A DNA stretch of 64,000 nt from Limnohabitans sp. T6-20. GTDB lineage: Bacteria; Pseudomonadota; Gammaproteobacteria; Burkholderiales; Burkholderiaceae_C. Made by a program: the position numbers and the translations under genes. Below, in pieces: positions 52,465 to 61,592 of the stretch; the first letter of the stretch is position 1, and the number at the start of each line of letters is the position of its first letter. The notes under the pieces were generated by a model. It was not told the DNA's origin. It saw only the letters and a list, made by a program, of their open reading frames with translations, and did not search any database. The stretch spans positions 496,001 to 560,000 of the forward strand of contig NZ_NERW01000002.1 in the NCBI RefSeq assembly GCF_003063505.1. Reading direction: 5' to 3'.

Positions 52465-53807
52465 AGCTTTTTGACCAGCACTTGGCTCTTGCGGTCCCAG
52501 TTGTATTTGCGTTTGCGCGCTTCGGGCAGCCAGTCGGGGTCGACCTGTGCAAAGCCGCGCTTGATGAACCAGTGCATGGTGCGCGTGGTCAGCACAAAGA
52601 TGCTTTTGAGGCCCATGGCGCGGGCGCGTTGCTCCACGCGCTTGAGGATTTTTTCGCCATCGCCCTGGCCTTGCGATTGGGGCGACACGGTCAGCGCCGC
52701 CATCTCGGCCGTTTTGGCTTCGGGGTAAGGATAGAGCGCCGCGCAGGCAAAAATCACGCCGTCGTGGTCGATGATGGTGTAGTGGTCCACATCGCGCTCG
52801 ATCTCGGTGCGGTCGCGCTTGACCAGCGTGCCGTCTTTCTCAAACGGTTCAATCAACTGCAAGATGCCGCCCACATCATCGGCGGTGGCCTCGCGCAGCT
52901 CTTCAAGTTTTTCATCGACCACCATGGTGCCGATGCCATCGTGCACATACACCTCCAGCAGCAGCGAGCCGTCCACTGCAAAGGGCAGGATGTGCGAGCG
53001 CTCCACGCCCTCTTCGCACGCCTTCACGCAGTGCTGCAGGTAAAAGCCGATGTCGGTCGGCTCGGTCGGCCGGGGCAGCGAGGCCAGCAATTGTTTGGCA
53101 GCGGCCAGCGGCAGCTCGGTATCGATCGGGTTGTCCTCGCTGGCGGGCTCATTGGGCTGCATGCGGATGCCCGGAATTTCCGTCACAAAAATCAGCTTGT
53201 CGGCCTGCAATTCAGCGGCCACACTGGTCGCGACTTCTTCCATGGCCAAATTGAAAGCCTCACCCGTGGGCGAGAAGCCAAAGGGCGACAGCAGCACCAT
53301 CGCGCCCATGTCCAGCGTGCGCATGATGCCGTCCACGTCCACCTTGCGCACCAGCCCCGAGTGCTGAAAATCCACGCCGTCCACAATGCCCACCGGCCGC
53401 GCCGTGATGAAGTTGCCCGAAATCACCCGCACCGTCGAGCCCGCCATGGGCGTGTTGGGCAGGCCCTGGCTGAAAGCGGCCTCAATCTCGTAACGCAGCT
53501 GGCCAGCGGCTTCTTGCGCGCAATCGAGCGCCACGCTGTCGGTGATGCGCATGCCGTGCGAATACTTGGGCGTGTGGCCCTTGGCCGCCAGTTGTTCGTT
53601 CACCTGTGGCCGAAAACCGTGCACCAGCACGATCTTGACGCCCATGCTTTGGATCAGGGCCAGGTCTTGTGCCAGGTGCGCCAGCTTGCCTGCGGCAATG
53701 GCCTCGCCCGCGATGCCCACCACAAAGGTCTTGCCCCGGTGCATGTGGATATAGGGTGCCACCGACCGGAACCAGGGCACGAAAGTGAAATTGAAGACTG
53801 TGGGCAT
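52461..53807 (-). CDS. argA: N-acetylglutamate synthase ArgA
   Basis: The protein has 448 residues from the ATG at 53807. The amino-acid-kinase-like domain covers about 1-290 (VVGIAGEAIAAGKLAHLAQD, VLVHGFRPQVNEQLA, SPTGEAFNLAMEEVA). The GNAT acetyltransferase domain covers about 300-448, with the acetyl-CoA loop region SPQSQGQGDGEKIL and the ending MHWFIKRGFAQV. It makes N-acetylglutamate, the first step of arginine synthesis, and is normally feedback-inhibited by arginine. It is divergent from hrpA, and its stop overlaps the GTG start of the broken hydrolase. Confidence 0.95.
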   Translation of the reverse strand: MPTVFNFTFVPWFRSVAPYIHMHRGKTFVVGIAGEAIAAGKLAHLAQDLALIQSMGVKIVLVHGFRPQVNEQLAAKGHTPKYSHGMRITDSVALDCAQEAAGQLRYEIEAAFSQGLPNTPMAGSTVRVISGNFITARPVGIVDGVDFQHSGLVRKVDVDGIMRTLDMGAMVLLSPFGFSPTGEAFNLAMEEVATSVAAELQADKLIFVTEIPGIRMQPNEPASEDNPIDTELPLAAAKQLLASLPRPTEPTDIGFYLQHCVKACEEGVERSHILPFAVDGSLLLEVYVHDGIGTMVVDEKLEELREATADDVGGILQLIEPFEKDGTLVKRDRTEIERDVDHYTIIDHDGVIFACAALYPYPEAKTAEMAALTVSPQSQGQGDGEKILKRVEQRARAMGLKSIFVLTTRTMHWFIKRGFAQVDPDWLPEARKRKYNWDRKSQVLVKKL

Positions 53808-53898
53808 GGGTGGGCAATGGGCTGCGAAAGTGGCAGGGTGCGCGGGACTGGGATAATCCCCCGCTGTTATTGCCTTGATTTTCACAGAAGTTTCCGCC

Positions 53899-56800
53899 TT
53901 GTCTGACACCCCCCTCCAAATCGAGTTCCCCGAAGGCCTGCCGGTCTCTGCCCGCCGTGACGAAATCATGGCCGCCATGGACCAGCACCAGGTCATCATC
54001 GTCTGCGGCGAAACCGGCTCGGGCAAGACCACGCAGCTGCCCAAAGTCGCGCTGATGCTGGGGCGCGGGCGGCTGAACGCCAAGCCCGGCGAGCGGGGCC
54101 GTTTGATTGGCCACACCCAGCCCCGGCGCATTGCGGCCAGCTCGGTGGCCAAGCGCATTGCCGAAGAGCTCAAGACGCCGCTGGGCGAAGTGGTGGGTTT
54201 CAAGGTGCGGTTTCAGGACCGGCTGAGCAAAAACGCGTCCGTCAAGCTGATGACCGATGGCATCTTGCTGGCCGAAACCCAGACCGACCCGCTGCTGCAA
54301 GCCTACGACACCATCATCATCGATGAGGCGCACGAACGCAGCCTGAACATCGACTTTTTGCTGGGCTACCTGCGTCAGATCCTGCCGCGCCGCCCCGACC
54401 TGAAAATCGTCGTCACCTCGGCCACGATCGACGCCGACCGCTTTGCCAAACACTTTGCCTCGCGCAACGGCCCGGCTCCGGTCATCATGGTCTCGGGCCG
54501 CACCTTCCCGGTGGAGCAGCGTTACCGCCCGTTTGAAGAATCGCGTGACTATGGCCTGAACGAGGCCATGGCCGACGGCGTGGATGAGCTCTGGCAAGGC
54601 GGGGCAGGGGGCGACATCCTGATCTTTTTGCCCGGCGAGCGCGAAATCCGCGAAGCTGCCGACCACCTGCGCAAACACCTGGCGCACCAGCCGCTGACCC
54701 GCAACGCCGAAGTGCTGCCCCTGTTTGCCCGCCTGTCGCAGGCCGAGCAAGACCGGATCTTTGAGGCGTCCAACGGCCGCCGCATTGTGCTGGCCACCAA
54801 CGTGGCCGAAACTTCGCTCACGGTGCCCGGCATCCGCTATGTGATCGACGCGGGCACCGCCCGCGTCAAGCGCTACAGCCTGCGCAGCAAGGTTGAGCAG
54901 TTGATGGTCGAACCCATCAGCCAGGCGGCGGCCAATCAGCGTGCAGGCCGCTGCGGCCGCGTGGCCAACGGCATTTGCATACGCCTGTACGACGACAAAG
55001 ACTTCGCGGGTCGCCCGCGATTCACCGACCCGGAAATCTTGCGCTCGTCGTTGGCAGGCGTGATCTTGCGCATGAAGTCGCTGCATTTGGGTGTGGTGGA
55101 AGACTTTCCGTTCATCGAAGCGCCATCCAAACGCGCCATCACCGACGGCTATCAGTTGCTGGCCGAGCTGGGCGCGGTGGATGACGACAACGAGCTGACC
55201 CCGATTGGCAAAGAGCTGGCCCGCCTGCCGCTGGATCCTCGCGTGGGCCGCATGATTTTGGAAGCCCGTGGCCGCGAAGCGCTGGATGAAGTGCTGGTGA
55301 TCGCCAGCGCCATGAGCGTGCAAGACGTGCGCGACCGCCCCATGGACGCACAGGCCCAGGCCGACCAGCAACACGCCAAGTTCGATGACGACAAGAGCGA
55401 ATTCACCGGCTACCTGAAGCTGTGGAAATGGATTCACGACGCCCGGGGCGGGCACGGCACCGACCACAAGCTGAGCAACCGCCAATACGAGCAACTGCTG
55501 CGCCAGAACTTCGTCAGCATCCGCCGTGTGCGCGAGTGGCGCGACACGCACACCCAGCTGCTCACGGTGGTGGCTGAGCACAAGTGGCGCATCAACACGC
55601 AGCCTGCGAGCTACGAGCAGCTGCACCTGTCCATGCTGGCGGGCTTGCTGGGCAACGTGGGTTACAAGCTCGAAGACGAAGAAGCCTATTTGGGTGCACG
55701 CGGCATCAAGTTCCACAAGCACCCGGGCGCGCACCTGAGCAAAAAGCCGGGCCGCTGGATCGTGGTGGCCGAGCTGGTGGAAACCACGCGCCTGTTTGGT
55801 CGAGGCATTGCCGCGATCGAGCCGCAGTGGTTGGAGCAGGTCGGCGCGCACTTGCTCAAGAAGCAACTGCTCGACCCGCATTGGGAAAAGAAATCGGCCG
55901 AAGTGGTGGCGCTGGAGCGGGCCACGCTCTATGGCCTGGTGGTTTACAGCGGTCGCCGCACGCCCTACAGCCGGGTGGACATGCACGGCGCTCGCGAGAT
56001 CTTTATCCGCGAAGCGCTGGTGGGCGACCAGTGGGAGACCAAGCTGCCGTTCCTGGCCGCCAACCACAAGATGATCGCCAAGGTCGAAGAGCTGGAGCAC
56101 AAATCACGCCGCCAGGACGTGCTGGTGGATGACGAGCTGATCTACGCTTTTTATGACCAGCAACTGCCTGCCGACGTGTGCAGCGGCCGCCTGCTGGAGA
56201 ACTGGTACCGCGCTGAGAGCGCCAAACAGCCGCGCCTGTTGATGCTGACCCGCGAAGAGTTGATGCGCCACGAAGCCGCAGGCATCACCACGCAGGCCTT
56301 CCCCAAACACATCCGCCTGGGCGGCACCGATTGCCAGGCCACCTATTTGCACGAACCGGGCGATGCGCGTGATGGCGTCACGGTCACGGTGCCGCTGTTT
56401 GTGCTGAACCAGGTGAGCGAAGACCGTTGCGAATGGTTGGTGCCTGGCTTGCTCAAAGACAAGATCCAGGCCCTGCTCAAAAGCCTGCCGCAGCGCCCGC
56501 GCAGCCGCTTTGTGCCGCTGCCCGAATCGGCTGCGCGCCTGGCCGCCGAGCTGTCGGCGCCCGAGCTGTTTGGTGCCGGGTCGCTGACAGACGTGCTGCT
56601 CAAAAAAGCCCGCGACGAAACCAGCCTCGACATCAAACGCACTGACTTTAAACACGACATGCTCAGCCCGCACCTGTTCATGAACTTGTGCGTGGTCGAC
56701 GAACACGGCCGCCAATTGGGCATGGGCCGCAACCTGGGCGCGCTCAAAGGCGAGCTGGGTGCCAAAGCGCGTGGTGCGTTTCAGGCGCTGGCGCAGCTGA

Positions 56801-57780
56801 AAGTGGCCGCGCCTGCGGCGGCTCCGGCAGCTAGCCCTGCAAACCATGCTGCATCCAATGCACCTGCCAATGCAGCGAGTGCCAACCGCGCCAGCGCTGC
56901 GCCTGCCAAAGCCGCACCCAAGCCATTGGCCCCCCAGCGCTACACCGCCTGGACCTTTGGCGAACTGCCCGAGCTGATGGAAATCAGCAAAGGCGGCCAG
57001 ACCCTGATCGGCTTCCCCGCGTTGGTGGATGTGCAAGACGCCGTCACCATCGAAGTGTTTGACGAGCCCGATGTGGCCGCCGCCAAAAACCGCGCTGGCC
57101 TGCGCCGCCTGTTTGCGCTGCAGATCAAAGACGCGCTCAAGTACCTTGAGAAAAACATCCCCGATCTGCAAAAAATGGCGGTGGCCTACATGCCGCTCGG
57201 TACAGCGGACGAGCTGAAAACCCAGATCATCGACGTGGCGCTGGACCGCGCCTTCTTGCTCGACCCGCTGCCCAATGGCGAGCTGACTTTCAAGCGCCGC
57301 ATCGAAGAAGGCCGGGGCCGTTTGACGCTGATTGCCAACGAAGTGGCCCGGTTGGCGGGCACCATCTTGCTGGAGTTTGGTGCGGCCACCCGCAAGATCA
57401 AGGACACCAAAAATGCGCCCGATGCGACCGCCGACTGCACAGCGCAACTGCAACGCCTGATGCCCAAAAACTTCATGGCCGCCACCCCGTGGCCGCAGTT
57501 GCAGCACTACGCCCGCTACCTCAAGGCCATCACCCTGCGCCTGGACAAATACCGCGCCGACCCCGCCCGCGACGCCCAACGCCTGACCGAGCTCAAACCG
57601 CAAGAGCAACGCTACTGGCGCCTCGTGGCCGAACGCAAAGGCGCCCAAGATGCCCGCATGCTGGAGTTCCGCTGGCTACTGGAAGAGCTGCGCGTGAGCT
57701 TCTTTGCGCAAGAGTTGCGCACCCCGCAGCCTGTCAGCATCAAGCGGCTGGAGAAGGCTTGGGGGCAGTTGAATCATTGA
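53899..57780 (+). CDS. hrpA: ATP-dependent RNA helicase HrpA (DEAH box)
   Basis: About 1,293 residues with the TTG start at 53899 (an ACAGAAG site lies 8 nt upstream); a TTG at 53875 adds eight residues. Walker A GETGSGKT at about 37-44, DEAH at 142-145, TSAT at 173-176 and QRAGRCGR at about 346-353. The long C-terminal half contains the HrpA-specific DUF3418-type region. An Ala/Pro/Asn-rich low-complexity linker lies at about 968-1011, within that C-terminal half. HrpA acts on RNA and ribosomes; in E. coli it resolves collided ribosomes. It is divergent from argA. Confidence 0.95.
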   Translation: MSDTPLQIEFPEGLPVSARRDEIMAAMDQHQVIIVCGETGSGKTTQLPKVALMLGRGRLNAKPGERGRLIGHTQPRRIAASSVAKRIAEELKTPLGEVVGFKVRFQDRLSKNASVKLMTDGILLAETQTDPLLQAYDTIIIDEAHERSLNIDFLLGYLRQILPRRPDLKIVVTSATIDADRFAKHFASRNGPAPVIMVSGRTFPVEQRYRPFEESRDYGLNEAMADGVDELWQGGAGGDILIFLPGEREIREAADHLRKHLAHQPLTRNAEVLPLFARLSQAEQDRIFEASNGRRIVLATNVAETSLTVPGIRYVIDAGTARVKRYSLRSKVEQLMVEPISQAAANQRAGRCGRVANGICIRLYDDKDFAGRPRFTDPEILRSSLAGVILRMKSLHLGVVEDFPFIEAPSKRAITDGYQLLAELGAVDDDNELTPIGKELARLPLDPRVGRMILEARGREALDEVLVIASAMSVQDVRDRPMDAQAQADQQHAKFDDDKSEFTGYLKLWKWIHDARGGHGTDHKLSNRQYEQLLRQNFVSIRRVREWRDTHTQLLTVVAEHKWRINTQPASYEQLHLSMLAGLLGNVGYKLEDEEAYLGARGIKFHKHPGAHLSKKPGRWIVVAELVETTRLFGRGIAAIEPQWLEQVGAHLLKKQLLDPHWEKKSAEVVALERATLYGLVVYSGRRTPYSRVDMHGAREIFIREALVGDQWETKLPFLAANHKMIAKVEELEHKSRRQDVLVDDELIYAFYDQQLPADVCSGRLLENWYRAESAKQPRLLMLTREELMRHEAAGITTQAFPKHIRLGGTDCQATYLHEPGDARDGVTVTVPLFVLNQVSEDRCEWLVPGLLKDKIQALLKSLPQRPRSRFVPLPESAARLAAELSAPELFGAGSLTDVLLKKARDETSLDIKRTDFKHDMLSPHLFMNLCVVDEHGRQLGMGRNLGALKGELGAKARGAFQALAQLKVAAPAAAPAASPANHAASNAPANAASANRASAAPAKAAPKPLAPQRYTAWTFGELPELMEISKGGQTLIGFPALVDVQDAVTIEVFDEPDVAAAKNRAGLRRLFALQIKDALKYLEKNIPDLQKMAVAYMPLGTADELKTQIIDVALDRAFLLDPLPNGELTFKRRIEEGRGRLTLIANEVARLAGTILLEFGAATRKIKDTKNAPDATADCTAQLQRLMPKNFMAATPWPQLQHYARYLKAITLRLDKYRADPARDAQRLTELKPQEQRYWRLVAERKGAQDARMLEFRWLLEELRVSFFAQELRTPQPVSIKRLEKAWGQLNH

Positions 57781-57820
57781 GGCGTTAGTCTTTACCTTGA
57801 AATTCGACGTGGAATGCTGG

Positions 57821-57841
57821 TTATAAACAATTTGTTTATAA
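57821..57841 (+). promoter_or_regulatory. Palindromic operator/promoter of higBA
   Basis: Perfect 10-bp inverted repeat TTATAAACAA / TTGTTTATAA around a single T, ending 8 nt before the toxin ATG. The right arm overlaps a -10-like TTATAAT. This is the expected place for autorepression by the HigA antitoxin or the HigBA complex. Confidence 0.8.
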
Positions 57842-57848
57842 TCGACCC

Positions 57849-58130
57849 ATGATCGAAAGCTTTGCCAGTGACGAAACTGCGCGCCTGTTTGCGACGGGCA
57901 AATCGCGCCGTCTGCCACCGGAGATCCTCAAGCGGGCGCTGATGCGCCTTGCTCAGCTTCATGCAGCGGTTGAAGTGGATGACTTGCGCATGCCGCCTTC
58001 GAACCGCTTGGAGGCATTGACCGGGGATTTGGCTGGTAAATGGAGCATTCGTGTCAATGACCGTTGGCGTTTGTGCTTTCGGTTTGAGCATGGGCATGCG
58101 TATGACGTTGAAATTGTGGACTACCACTAA
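57849..58130 (+). CDS. higB: RelE/HigB-family toxin
   Basis: The protein has 93 residues. The pattern MIESFASDETARLFATGKSR, then ALMRLAQLHAAVEVDDLRMP, LTGDLAGKWSIRVNDRWRLC and FRFEHGHAYDVEIVDYH matches the HigB/RelE ribonuclease fold; WSIRVNDRWRLCF is the conserved active-site strand. It should cleave mRNA on the ribosome. The toxin gene comes first and the antitoxin follows, the order typical of higBA. An Ala-rich segment is normal for the family. Confidence 0.92.
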   Translation: MIESFASDETARLFATGKSRRLPPEILKRALMRLAQLHAAVEVDDLRMPPSNRLEALTGDLAGKWSIRVNDRWRLCFRFEHGHAYDVEIVDYH

Positions 58131-58142
58131 GGAGTGATGAAG

Positions 58143-58451
58143 ATGACTGCCAAAAATCCTGTGGATGGTCTGCCTGCCATCCACCCAGGTGAGTTCTTGC
58201 ACGAGACACTGGAAGAACTGGCCATGACCCAAGCTGCATTCGCCGAAGCCATTGGGGTATCCGCCATGCGTGTGTCCCATTTACTCAAAGGCGATCGCCC
58301 TGTTACAGCCGAGTTGGCTCTTCGCCTTGGCCGCGCGCTGGGGCAAACGCCGCAATATTGGCTCAACCTTCAATCTGCTTATGACCTGAAAGTTGCGCAG
58401 ATTCAAATGAAAGACAGTTTGAAAGATGTGCGGCCATTGGCCGTGGCATGA
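58143..58451 (+). CDS. higA: HigA-family antitoxin (XRE HTH)
   Basis: The protein has 102 residues from the ATG at 58143. A GGAG at 58131-58134 favours this start over the GTG at 58134 or ATG at 58137. HTH domain: IHPGEFLHETLEELAMTQAA, FAEAIGVSAMRVSHLLKGDR and PVTAELALRLGRALGQTPQY. It starts 12 nt after the toxin stop. It should neutralise HigB and bind the palindrome at 57821-57841. Confidence 0.92.
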   Translation: MTAKNPVDGLPAIHPGEFLHETLEELAMTQAAFAEAIGVSAMRVSHLLKGDRPVTAELALRLGRALGQTPQYWLNLQSAYDLKVAQIQMKDSLKDVRPLAVA

Positions 58452-58643
58452 GTGAATACTAGCCTCCTGAGACCGACTTGTTGATTGTCCTGCATTGTTC
58501 TGTGTCGGGAAATTCGACAGGGTCAAGGATGAAAACTGCCGGGCTGCCCTGTTCAGGCAAACTACCCCCCTTCGTTCACCTCCCCAGCCGCTGATCGACC
58601 GATGGTCGGCCGCTGGGACGCCTCAATTGCCTGGAACCACCCC

Positions 58644-60851
58644 ATGGAAATCAAAGTCAATTTTCTCGATAAACTGCGCCTTGAGGCCAAGTTCGACGAC
58701 TTCACTGTGCTGGCCGATCAGCCCATTCGCTACAAGGGCGATGGCTCTGCGCCGGGGCCGTTTGATTATTTTTTGGCGTCGTCGGCTTTGTGCGCGGCGT
58801 ATTTTGTGAAGCTGTATTGCGAGACGCGTGGCATCTCCACCGAGCACATTCGCCTGTCGCAAAACAACATCGTTGACCCTGATAACCGCTATCTGCAGAC
58901 CATCAAGATCCAGGTGGAGTTGCCAGCCGACATGTCCGACAAAGACCGCTTGGGCATTTTGCGGTCGATTGACCGTTGCACGGTCAAAAAGGCGATTCAA
59001 GCGGGCCCCACTTTCATCGTTGAGGCGGTGGACAACCTCGACGCTGACGCACAGGCCTTACTCACCCTGAGCCCTGATGCGCAGGCGCAGACCTTTATTG
59101 CGGGCAAGGACTTGCCGCTGGAGCAGACCATCGCCAACATGACGGCGGTGTTGGCCAATTTGGGCATCAAGATCGAGATCGCGTCCTGGCGCAACCTGGT
59201 GCCCAATGTGTGGTCGCTGCACATCCGCGACGCGCATTCGCCCATGTGCTTCACCAACGGCAAGGGCTCCACCAAAGAGAGTGCCTTGGCCTCGGCGCTG
59301 GGCGAATACATCGAGCGCCTGAACAACAACCACTTTTATGCGGGCGTGTTTTTTGGCGAAGACATCGCGCAGGCTGACTTTGTGCACGACCCTAATGAGC
59401 GCTGGTTCCAGCCCGACAAGCGCGACGCGCTGCCCAAAGGCTTGTTGGACGCGCATTGTTTGCCCATCTACAACCCCGACGGCGAGCTCAAGGCCTCGCA
59501 CCTGTTCGACACCAACTCGGGCAACACCGGGCGCGGCATTTGTGCGCTGCCCTATGTGCGTCAGTCCGACGGTGAGGTGGTGTACTTCCCCTCCAACTTG
59601 GTGGAAAACCTGTTCGTGAGCAACGGCATGAGCGCGGGCAACACCCTTGTGGAAGCGCAGGTGCAGTGCCTGTCCGAAATTTTTGAGCGGGCCGTGAAGC
59701 GCGAGATCCTGGAAGGCGAAATGGCCTTGCCCGATGTGCCGCAGGCCGTGTTGGCCAAGTACCCTGGTATCGTGGCGGGCATCGAGGCTTTGGAGGCGCA
59801 AGGCTTTCCAGTCCTGGTCAAAGACGCGTCGCTCGGCGGGGTGTACCCGGTGATGTGCGTGACCTTGATGAACCCCCGCACGGGCGGAGTGTTCGCGTCG
59901 TTTGGCGCGCACCCCCGCCTGGAGGTGGCGCTGGAGCGCAGCCTGACCGAGCTGCTGCAGGGCCGCAGTTTTGAGGGCCTCAACGACTTGCCCGCGCCCA
60001 CCTTCATCAGCAACGCGGTGACCGAGCCCAACAACTTTGTGGAGCATTTCATTGACTCCAGCGGCGTGGTGTCGTGGCGGTTTTTCAGCGCGCAATCGGA
60101 TTACGAATTTGTGGAGTGGGACTTTGCCGGGAAGGGCGAGGACGCCACCGCCCAAGAGGCTGACACGCTGTTTGGCATCTTGCAGGCCATGGGCAAAGAA
60201 GCCTATGTGGCGGTGCATGACCAGCTGGGTGCCACCGCCTGCCGCATCTTGGTGCCGGGCTATTCCGAGGTGTACCCGGTCGACGACCTGATCTGGGACA
60301 ACACCAACAAAGCGCTCTTGTTCCGTGCCGATGTACTCAACCTGCACCGCCTGGACGACGAGGCTTTGGAAGCCTTGTTGGACCGCTTGGAGAACAACGA
60401 GCTCGACGATTACCTCGACATCGCCACGCTGATCGGCATCGAGTTTGACGACAACACGGTGTGGGGCCAGTTGACGGTGATGGAGCTCAAACTGTTGATT
60501 CACCTGGCATTGCAGCAGCTGGAAGAGGCCCACGAACTGGTGGGCGCTTTCTTGCAGTACAACGACAACACGGTGGAGCGCCGCTTGTTTTACCAAGCCT
60601 TGAACGTGGTGCTGGAAGTCACGCTGGACGATGACCTGGACCTGGCGGATTACGCCGTCAACTTCCGGCGCATGTTTGGCGATGAGCGCATGAATGCGGC
60701 CATTGGCTCGGTGGACGGCAGCGTGCGCTTTCATGGCCTCACGCCCACCAGCCTCAGGCTGGAAACCCTGGACCGGCATCAGCGCTTGCTCGATAGCTAC
60801 AAAAAACTGCACGCGGCGCGGGCGAAGGTGGAAAAACGGGCTGCGGTGTAG
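58644..60851 (+). CDS. OsmC domain/YcaO domain fusion protein
   Basis: The protein has 735 residues from the ATG at 58644. The N-terminal OsmC/Ohr-like domain (about 1-140) carries the two reactive cysteines C50 (SSALCAAYF) and C112 (SIDRCTVKKA). A YcaO domain follows (about 180-570) with the ATP-binding region GSTKESALASALGEYIERLN and a later LVEAQVQCLSEIFERAVKRE. An acidic helical C-terminal part resembles the TPR-like tail of E. coli YcaO. E. coli YcaO aids methylthiolation of ribosomal protein S12; YcaO domains phosphorylate backbone amides. The OsmC fusion may add thiol or peroxide chemistry. No azole-peptide genes are nearby, so a RiPP role is unlikely. Confidence 0.9.
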   Translation: MEIKVNFLDKLRLEAKFDDFTVLADQPIRYKGDGSAPGPFDYFLASSALCAAYFVKLYCETRGISTEHIRLSQNNIVDPDNRYLQTIKIQVELPADMSDKDRLGILRSIDRCTVKKAIQAGPTFIVEAVDNLDADAQALLTLSPDAQAQTFIAGKDLPLEQTIANMTAVLANLGIKIEIASWRNLVPNVWSLHIRDAHSPMCFTNGKGSTKESALASALGEYIERLNNNHFYAGVFFGEDIAQADFVHDPNERWFQPDKRDALPKGLLDAHCLPIYNPDGELKASHLFDTNSGNTGRGICALPYVRQSDGEVVYFPSNLVENLFVSNGMSAGNTLVEAQVQCLSEIFERAVKREILEGEMALPDVPQAVLAKYPGIVAGIEALEAQGFPVLVKDASLGGVYPVMCVTLMNPRTGGVFASFGAHPRLEVALERSLTELLQGRSFEGLNDLPAPTFISNAVTEPNNFVEHFIDSSGVVSWRFFSAQSDYEFVEWDFAGKGEDATAQEADTLFGILQAMGKEAYVAVHDQLGATACRILVPGYSEVYPVDDLIWDNTNKALLFRADVLNLHRLDDEALEALLDRLENNELDDYLDIATLIGIEFDDNTVWGQLTVMELKLLIHLALQQLEEAHELVGAFLQYNDNTVERRLFYQALNVVLEVTLDDDLDLADYAVNFRRMFGDERMNAAIGSVDGSVRFHGLTPTSLRLETLDRHQRLLDSYKKLHAARAKVEKRAAV

Positions 60852-60855
60852 GGCC

Positions 60856-60885
60856 GGTGCATCCAGCAAGCTTGCCGGATGCACC
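60856..60885. terminator. Hairpin between YcaO and tag genes
   Basis: Palindrome GGTGCATCC / GGATGCACC enclosing an inner GCAAGCTTGC palindrome, giving an almost perfect 30-nt stem between two convergent genes. It lacks a strong T-run on either side and may act with Rho or as a transcript-end stabiliser. Confidence 0.55.
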
Positions 60886-60894
60886 CAAAGCAAG

Positions 60895-61458
60895 TCAGAC
60901 GCTCAGAGGCGCATGCCGGTGGCAGCTGAGCAGGTGGTCGTTGACCATGCCGGATGCCTGCATGAAGGCATAACAAATGGTGGAGCCGACAAATTTGAAC
61001 CCGGCTTTTTTCAGGGCCTTGCTCATGGTGTCGGACTCGGCCGTTTGGGCGGGCACTTCGCTCATGCTTTGGCGTCGGTGTTGTAGGGGTTGGCCGTCTA
61101 CAAATTGCCAGACAAATGAGCCAAAGCTTTGGCCGTTGGCTTGCAGTGCCAAAAAGGCCTGAGCGTTGGTGATGGTGGCCGCCACTTTGAGGCGGTTGCG
61201 CACGATGCCCGGGTTTGCGAGCAGTTCAGCTACTTTGCGCTCGTCGTAACGGGCGATTTTTTCTGGGTCGAACTGGTCAAAGGCGGCGCGGTAGGTTTCG
61301 CGTTTTTTCAGGACGGTGGACCAGGACAGCCCGGCTTGTGCGCCTTCGAGGTTGATCAGCTCGAACAGGGCACGGTCGTCGCGCAGCGGGACGCCCCATT
61401 CGGTGTCGTGGTATTCGCGGTAAAGGTCAAAGCCTTCGCACCATGGGCAGCGTTGCAT
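60895..61458 (-). CDS. tag: DNA-3-methyladenine glycosylase I (Tag)
   Basis: The protein has 187 residues. The family's first block is present: MQRCPWCEGFDLYREYHDTE followed by WGVP, with Zn ligands C4 and H17. The active-site Glu38 and Trp46 are in FELINLEGAQAGLSWSTVLK. The C-terminal FKFVGSTICYAFMQASGMVN and HLLSCHRH supply the other Zn ligands (His and Cys). It removes 3-methyladenine from alkylated DNA. It is convergent with the YcaO gene. Confidence 0.96.
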   Translation of the reverse strand: MQRCPWCEGFDLYREYHDTEWGVPLRDDRALFELINLEGAQAGLSWSTVLKKRETYRAAFDQFDPEKIARYDERKVAELLANPGIVRNRLKVAATITNAQAFLALQANGQSFGSFVWQFVDGQPLQHRRQSMSEVPAQTAESDTMSKALKKAGFKFVGSTICYAFMQASGMVNDHLLSCHRHAPLSV

Positions 61459-61592
61459 GCCAATTCTTTCAGCAAAAAAGGATGGCCAGCATGGCTGCGT
61501 CGTCGATCAGATTGAGCGTGGCATAGCTGGCCATGCGCCAAGTGAGCATCGTGATGTGTTCTAGCCAAGGTGTATCCATGGGGGGGATTGTC

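Noticed and set aside
53482-56100. An 872-codon minus-strand frame across argA and hrpA
   Set aside because: Antisense to hrpA and out of frame with argA; low-complexity composition typical of a shadow frame.
61469-61579. A 36-codon hydrophobic frame upstream of tag
   Set aside because: No ribosome-binding site and no recognisable sequence; it could be a leader peptide but cannot be supported.
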